From an uncultured Flavobacteriaceae bacterium (GTDB taxonomy: Bacteria; Bacteroidota; Bacteroidia; Flavobacteriales; Flavobacteriaceae), in assembly GCA_947494695.1 (NCBI GenBank), contig CANLWB010000006.1, positions 248,001 to 312,000 of the forward strand: DNA of 64,000 bases, in the 5' to 3' direction. Below the pieces are notes generated by a model. It made no database searches, was not told the origin of the DNA, and saw only the letters and a program-made list of their open reading frames with translations. Position 1 is the stretch's first letter; each line of letters opens with the position of its first letter. Shown one piece after another: positions 61,682-64,000 of the stretch. The position numbers and the translations under genes were made by a program.

Positions 61682-62477
61682 CTTGGTACTTTATAAATAA
61701 CTCACGCTGTTGCATTAAAAATTCAATAAGATGAATCTCATTTTCAGGTATAAAATATTGAGGACGTATTCCTTTTTCTTCAACAAAGGCGACAAAAGTC
61801 TCTACATGTTCTAGGGGGATGTTAAACGTTTGATTTATGTCCTTATGGCTATAAACATCTAATAGTGTTTTCAACTGCGGTTTTTCTTCTCGCTCTTTTG
61901 GCTCTCCCTTTTTAATAGATAGACCCTTCTTAAACAGTAGTTCCAAAATCTTAACGGCATCAGGAAGGTAGTTTCGAGCTTCCGGGTCGATCACAGATTT
62001 AAGATGATTACCGATAGCCTCATTATCAAAAGCTTTATCGTCATTATATTCAAAATCTACATTCATATTGCCCATATGAATTGTTATGGGTTTAACCTTT
62101 TTGATGTTATCGACATCTACCAATATATTTCCAGAAAGCCCAGAAGAGAGTGTAACGGCATCAAGTTGATTAATGTGTTCTACTAAATATATTTTTAAAC
62201 CATTCGCTTTTATGTCACCTTCATCAACAGTTATAGACATGGTTTGAAATTGCAGTGCGGAAATTTCAATAACATCATTTAAGGCGACCTTAATTGTGAA
62301 TTCTCCTTTCTTGTTGGTTATTGTACCCTTATTCGATGATTTATTGAAAATGGTTACCGCTTCTACATCATTATTGTCTGAATAGAGGACACCATTCACT
62401 TCAACTCTATCCACGGATTGACCATGTAAGCAAAATGAACAAGAAATAAATGCAGAGTAGACTAAGACATGTTTCAA
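61668..62477 (-). CDS. CarboxypepD_reg-like secreted protein, copy 2 of a tandem set
   Basis: A 269-residue secreted protein with a TTG start; no ATG lies in frame upstream. Signal (VLVYSAFISCSFCLHGQ), then a CarboxypepD_reg-like domain: VNGVLYSDNNDVEAVTIFN, GTITNKKGEFTIKVALNDVI and EISALQFQTMSITVD. Residues 110-269 are a separate helical domain (DAVTLSSGLSGNILVDVDNI). It shares the N-terminal domain and the ELSGN-type motif with copy 1. Its role is unknown. Confidence 0.78.
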   Translation of the reverse strand: MKHVLVYSAFISCSFCLHGQSVDRVEVNGVLYSDNNDVEAVTIFNKSSNKGTITNKKGEFTIKVALNDVIEISALQFQTMSITVDEGDIKANGLKIYLVEHINQLDAVTLSSGLSGNILVDVDNIKKVKPITIHMGNMNVDFEYNDDKAFDNEAIGNHLKSVIDPEARNYLPDAVKILELLFKKGLSIKKGEPKEREEKPQLKTLLDVYSHKDINQTFNIPLEHVETFVAFVEEKGIRPQYFIPENEIHLIEFLMQQRELFIKYQDVKN

Positions 62478-62581
62478 ATCCCCAATGTTTAAAGCATAAA
62501 GAACGTCTTTAAAATCTTAAAGAAATTGCAAAGACCTTCTAAACTTTTGTTAAAAGCAAATTTGAAACTAGGCCAATTAGG

Positions 62582-63388
62582 TTATTGGTTATTACTGGAA
62601 ATCAGGAATTCCACACTTTTTGCGTTTAATAATTCCAGGAATTCCATTTCTTTTCCGTAGTTAAGAAGTGAAAAGTCAAAATCCTTTCTTTCAACAAATC
62701 TTATAAATTCCTCAACCCGATGTTCTGGAATGTTAAAATTATCAACTAAAAATTCCGATCCGAAATAATATTTAACAGCTTCTATAGGGACATCCGGGAT
62801 ACCAGACTTTTTCTTGTTTGTCGCCTTATCCCTAAACAGTGGTAATAATAACTGATCTACAACATTAACAAGGTTTAATCCGTTTACCATGGTTTGAAGT
62901 TCGTTAGTCATGGTAATATTTTTAGGTCTGGTTAAATAATCGCTTGCAAAACCCGACGCTCCACTTCTCTTAATACCAAAATATAAGGCATCCAGTTTGG
63001 GTTTAAAGGCATTAGCAGATTCGATATCTTCATTTAAGTTTCCAGATAGCTCATTGGAAGAAACAATAATTTCTTCTAATTTGTAAACCTCTTCTATTAA
63101 GAAAAGCTTCATCGATTTGGACTTCATGATAGCATCATTTACTTTGAAACTAATATTTTGATATTGCAAAGCACTCACTTCAATTAAATCATCTAATGCG
63201 ACACGAATTGAAAACTCCCCCTTTTCATTGGTAATAGTTCCCTTGTTAGACGATGTATTATAAATGGTGATTCCCGAAATATCACTACTTTCAACAATGA
63301 TTTTGCCCTTAACCTGAATACGTTTAATGTTTTGAGACATGACTTGTAACGTAGATAATAATATAAAAAAGTAAATGGCTTTTTTCAT
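62582..63388 (-). CDS. CarboxypepD_reg-like secreted protein, copy 1 of a tandem set
   Basis: A 268-residue secreted protein from the ATG at 63388 (MKKAIYFFILL), which places the signal peptide at the N-terminus; the frame could begin at 63445 but that would bury the signal. CarboxypepD_reg-like domain: VKGKIIVESSDISGITIYN, GTITNEKGEFSIRVALDDLI and EVSALQYQNISFKV. The second domain (SSNELSGNLNEDIESAN) resembles that of copy 2. Such domains also start TonB-dependent receptors, but these proteins lack a barrel. Their function is unknown. It is the first of the three on the minus strand. Confidence 0.8.
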   Translation of the reverse strand: MKKAIYFFILLSTLQVMSQNIKRIQVKGKIIVESSDISGITIYNTSSNKGTITNEKGEFSIRVALDDLIEVSALQYQNISFKVNDAIMKSKSMKLFLIEEVYKLEEIIVSSNELSGNLNEDIESANAFKPKLDALYFGIKRSGASGFASDYLTRPKNITMTNELQTMVNGLNLVNVVDQLLLPLFRDKATNKKKSGIPDVPIEAVKYYFGSEFLVDNFNIPEHRVEEFIRFVERKDFDFSLLNYGKEMEFLELLNAKSVEFLISSNNQ

Positions 63389-63514
63389 GATTGTATTTTT
63401 ACTCAAAATAGTATTTTTCTTAGACTTTTCACTCCTTAAATCCATAAATTTTTCTTATATATATTATTAATCTTACTTCTACAATAGTTAGTTTTACCAC
63501 GAAATATTCTTATT

Positions 63515-64000
63515 ATGAAAAACATGATTATCGCCAGTACTTCAACCATTCATGGTAGTGGCTACTTAGACTATATTTTAAATGATTTAGCCACATTTTT
63601 TAAGGATGTTATGGAGGTTTTATTTATTCCTTATGCCAGACCTGGAGGCCTTTCTCATGATGAATACACCGATGTTGTTCGCCTGGCCCTTTCTAAAATT
63701 AATTTGCAGGTAAGCGGCATACATACTTTTAAAAACCCCATAGATGCGGTACAAAACGCACAAGCCGTTTTTACGGGTGGAGGAAATACCTTTGTGTTAA
63801 TTGATCAGCTTTATAGACATGATTTAATCATGCCATTACAGACCGCCATAAAGAGTGGAACACCCTATCTAGGTACCAGTGCTGGTAGTAATATTTGTGG
63901 TCTTACAGTTAAAACAACAAATGATATGCCTATTGTGTATCCTCCTAGTTTTAATGCTTTAGGCTTGGTCCCGTTTAATATAAACCCACACTATCTAGAC
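63515..64000 (+). CDS. pepE: Dipeptidase E (peptidase S51), 3'-truncated
   Basis: A partial gene cut by the window end: 162 residues are visible from the ATG at 63515. The start MKNMIIASTSTIHGSGYLDY, VLFIPYARPGG, FTGGGNTFVLIDQL and LGTSAGSNICG (catalytic Ser in GxSAG) match alpha-aspartyl dipeptidase PepE; full PepE is about 230 residues. It would hydrolyse Asp-X dipeptides in the cytoplasm. It starts divergently from the CarboxypepD_reg-like set, whose copy 1 starts about 125 bases away. Confidence 0.9.
   Translation, partial: MKNMIIASTSTIHGSGYLDYILNDLATFFKDVMEVLFIPYARPGGLSHDEYTDVVRLALSKINLQVSGIHTFKNPIDAVQNAQAVFTGGGNTFVLIDQLYRHDLIMPLQTAIKSGTPYLGTSAGSNICGLTVKTTNDMPIVYPPSFNALGLVPFNINPHYLD

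Noticed and set aside
1-64000. tRNA, rRNA, CRISPR arrays, prophage or intact insertion sequences
   Set aside because: None were seen in the gaps: no cloverleaf-like arms, regular spacer-repeat arrays, integrase or transposase motifs.

Overview
The window looks like a chromosomal segment of a member of the Bacteroidota, most likely family Flavobacteriaceae. It is AT-rich. Most candidate promoters carry the Bacteroidota -7 box TAnnTTTG. Shine-Dalgarno-like leaders are scarce. Lineage markers include the gliding lipoprotein GldI, a cyclophilin-FKBP lipoprotein, DUF6122 and DUF6702 proteins, a TPR-hybrid kinase pair and CarboxypepD_reg-like secreted proteins. The genus cannot be named from sequence alone. 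I saw no tRNA, rRNA, CRISPR array, prophage or insertion-sequence transposase; the region reads as core and metabolic chromosome with small intergenic repeats.

Layout. (1) 1-9.9 kb: signal peptidase I (its 5' end lies outside the window), WbqC-like and DUF6122 proteins on +. On the minus strand follow TPR protein, ribH, two small membrane proteins, mutL, two rhomboids and an endonuclease/exonuclease/phosphatase protein. (2) 10-13.7 kb: recF, a 2H-phosphoesterase-like protein, a DUF721/DciA-like protein, two tandem cold-shock genes with twin terminators, and ndk. (3) 13.8-17.9 kb: a five-gene unit nrnA-gldI-cyclophilin/FKBP-lgt-DUF192, joining the lipoprotein-modifying enzyme to three predicted lipoproteins. 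(4) 18-27.7 kb: valS, a 40-codon ORF coupled to a DUF1573 gene, a PDZ aspartyl protease, an aminotransferase plus murB, an ECF sigma/anti-sigma pair and aquaporin. (5) 28-33 kb: Cys-rich small protein, glycosyltransferase, ECF sigma factor, divergent Nramp-like transporter, lipA and gapA. (6) 33-45 kb: hybrid kinase, lpxK, Nif3-like and degenerate zinc-ribbon proteins, an arsR-CBU_0592-proline dehydrogenase unit, msrA, a kinase-AraC regulator, methyltransferase, lipoprotein and an Fe-S protein.

(7) 45.3-53.9 kb is the clearest metabolic system: a catabolic kynurenine pathway. It is controlled by a divergent IclR regulator with an excellent operator (19-bp palindrome overlapping a 15-bp one). 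The genes encode kynureninase, kynurenine 3-monooxygenase, RidA-type aminomuconate deaminase, aminomuconate semialdehyde dehydrogenase, 3-hydroxyanthranilate dioxygenase and ACMS decarboxylase. Together these can take kynurenine to 2-oxo-3-hexenedioate. Two members do not fit the known pathway: a small PH-like protein and an SDR whose YxxxK active site reads SNTIR. Tryptophan dioxygenase, formamidase and the last catabolic steps are not in the window.

(8) 54-64 kb: O-methyltransferase, second hybrid kinase, TatA, M1 aminopeptidase with DUF6702, three tandem CarboxypepD_reg-like secreted proteins and the start of pepE.

The intergenic DNA is informative. It holds a recurrent palindromic element, a degenerate AAATTCCAAACG repeat in at least four places, a cluster of GC-rich palindromes at 54 kb, and a MITE-like 182-bp element upstream of tatA.
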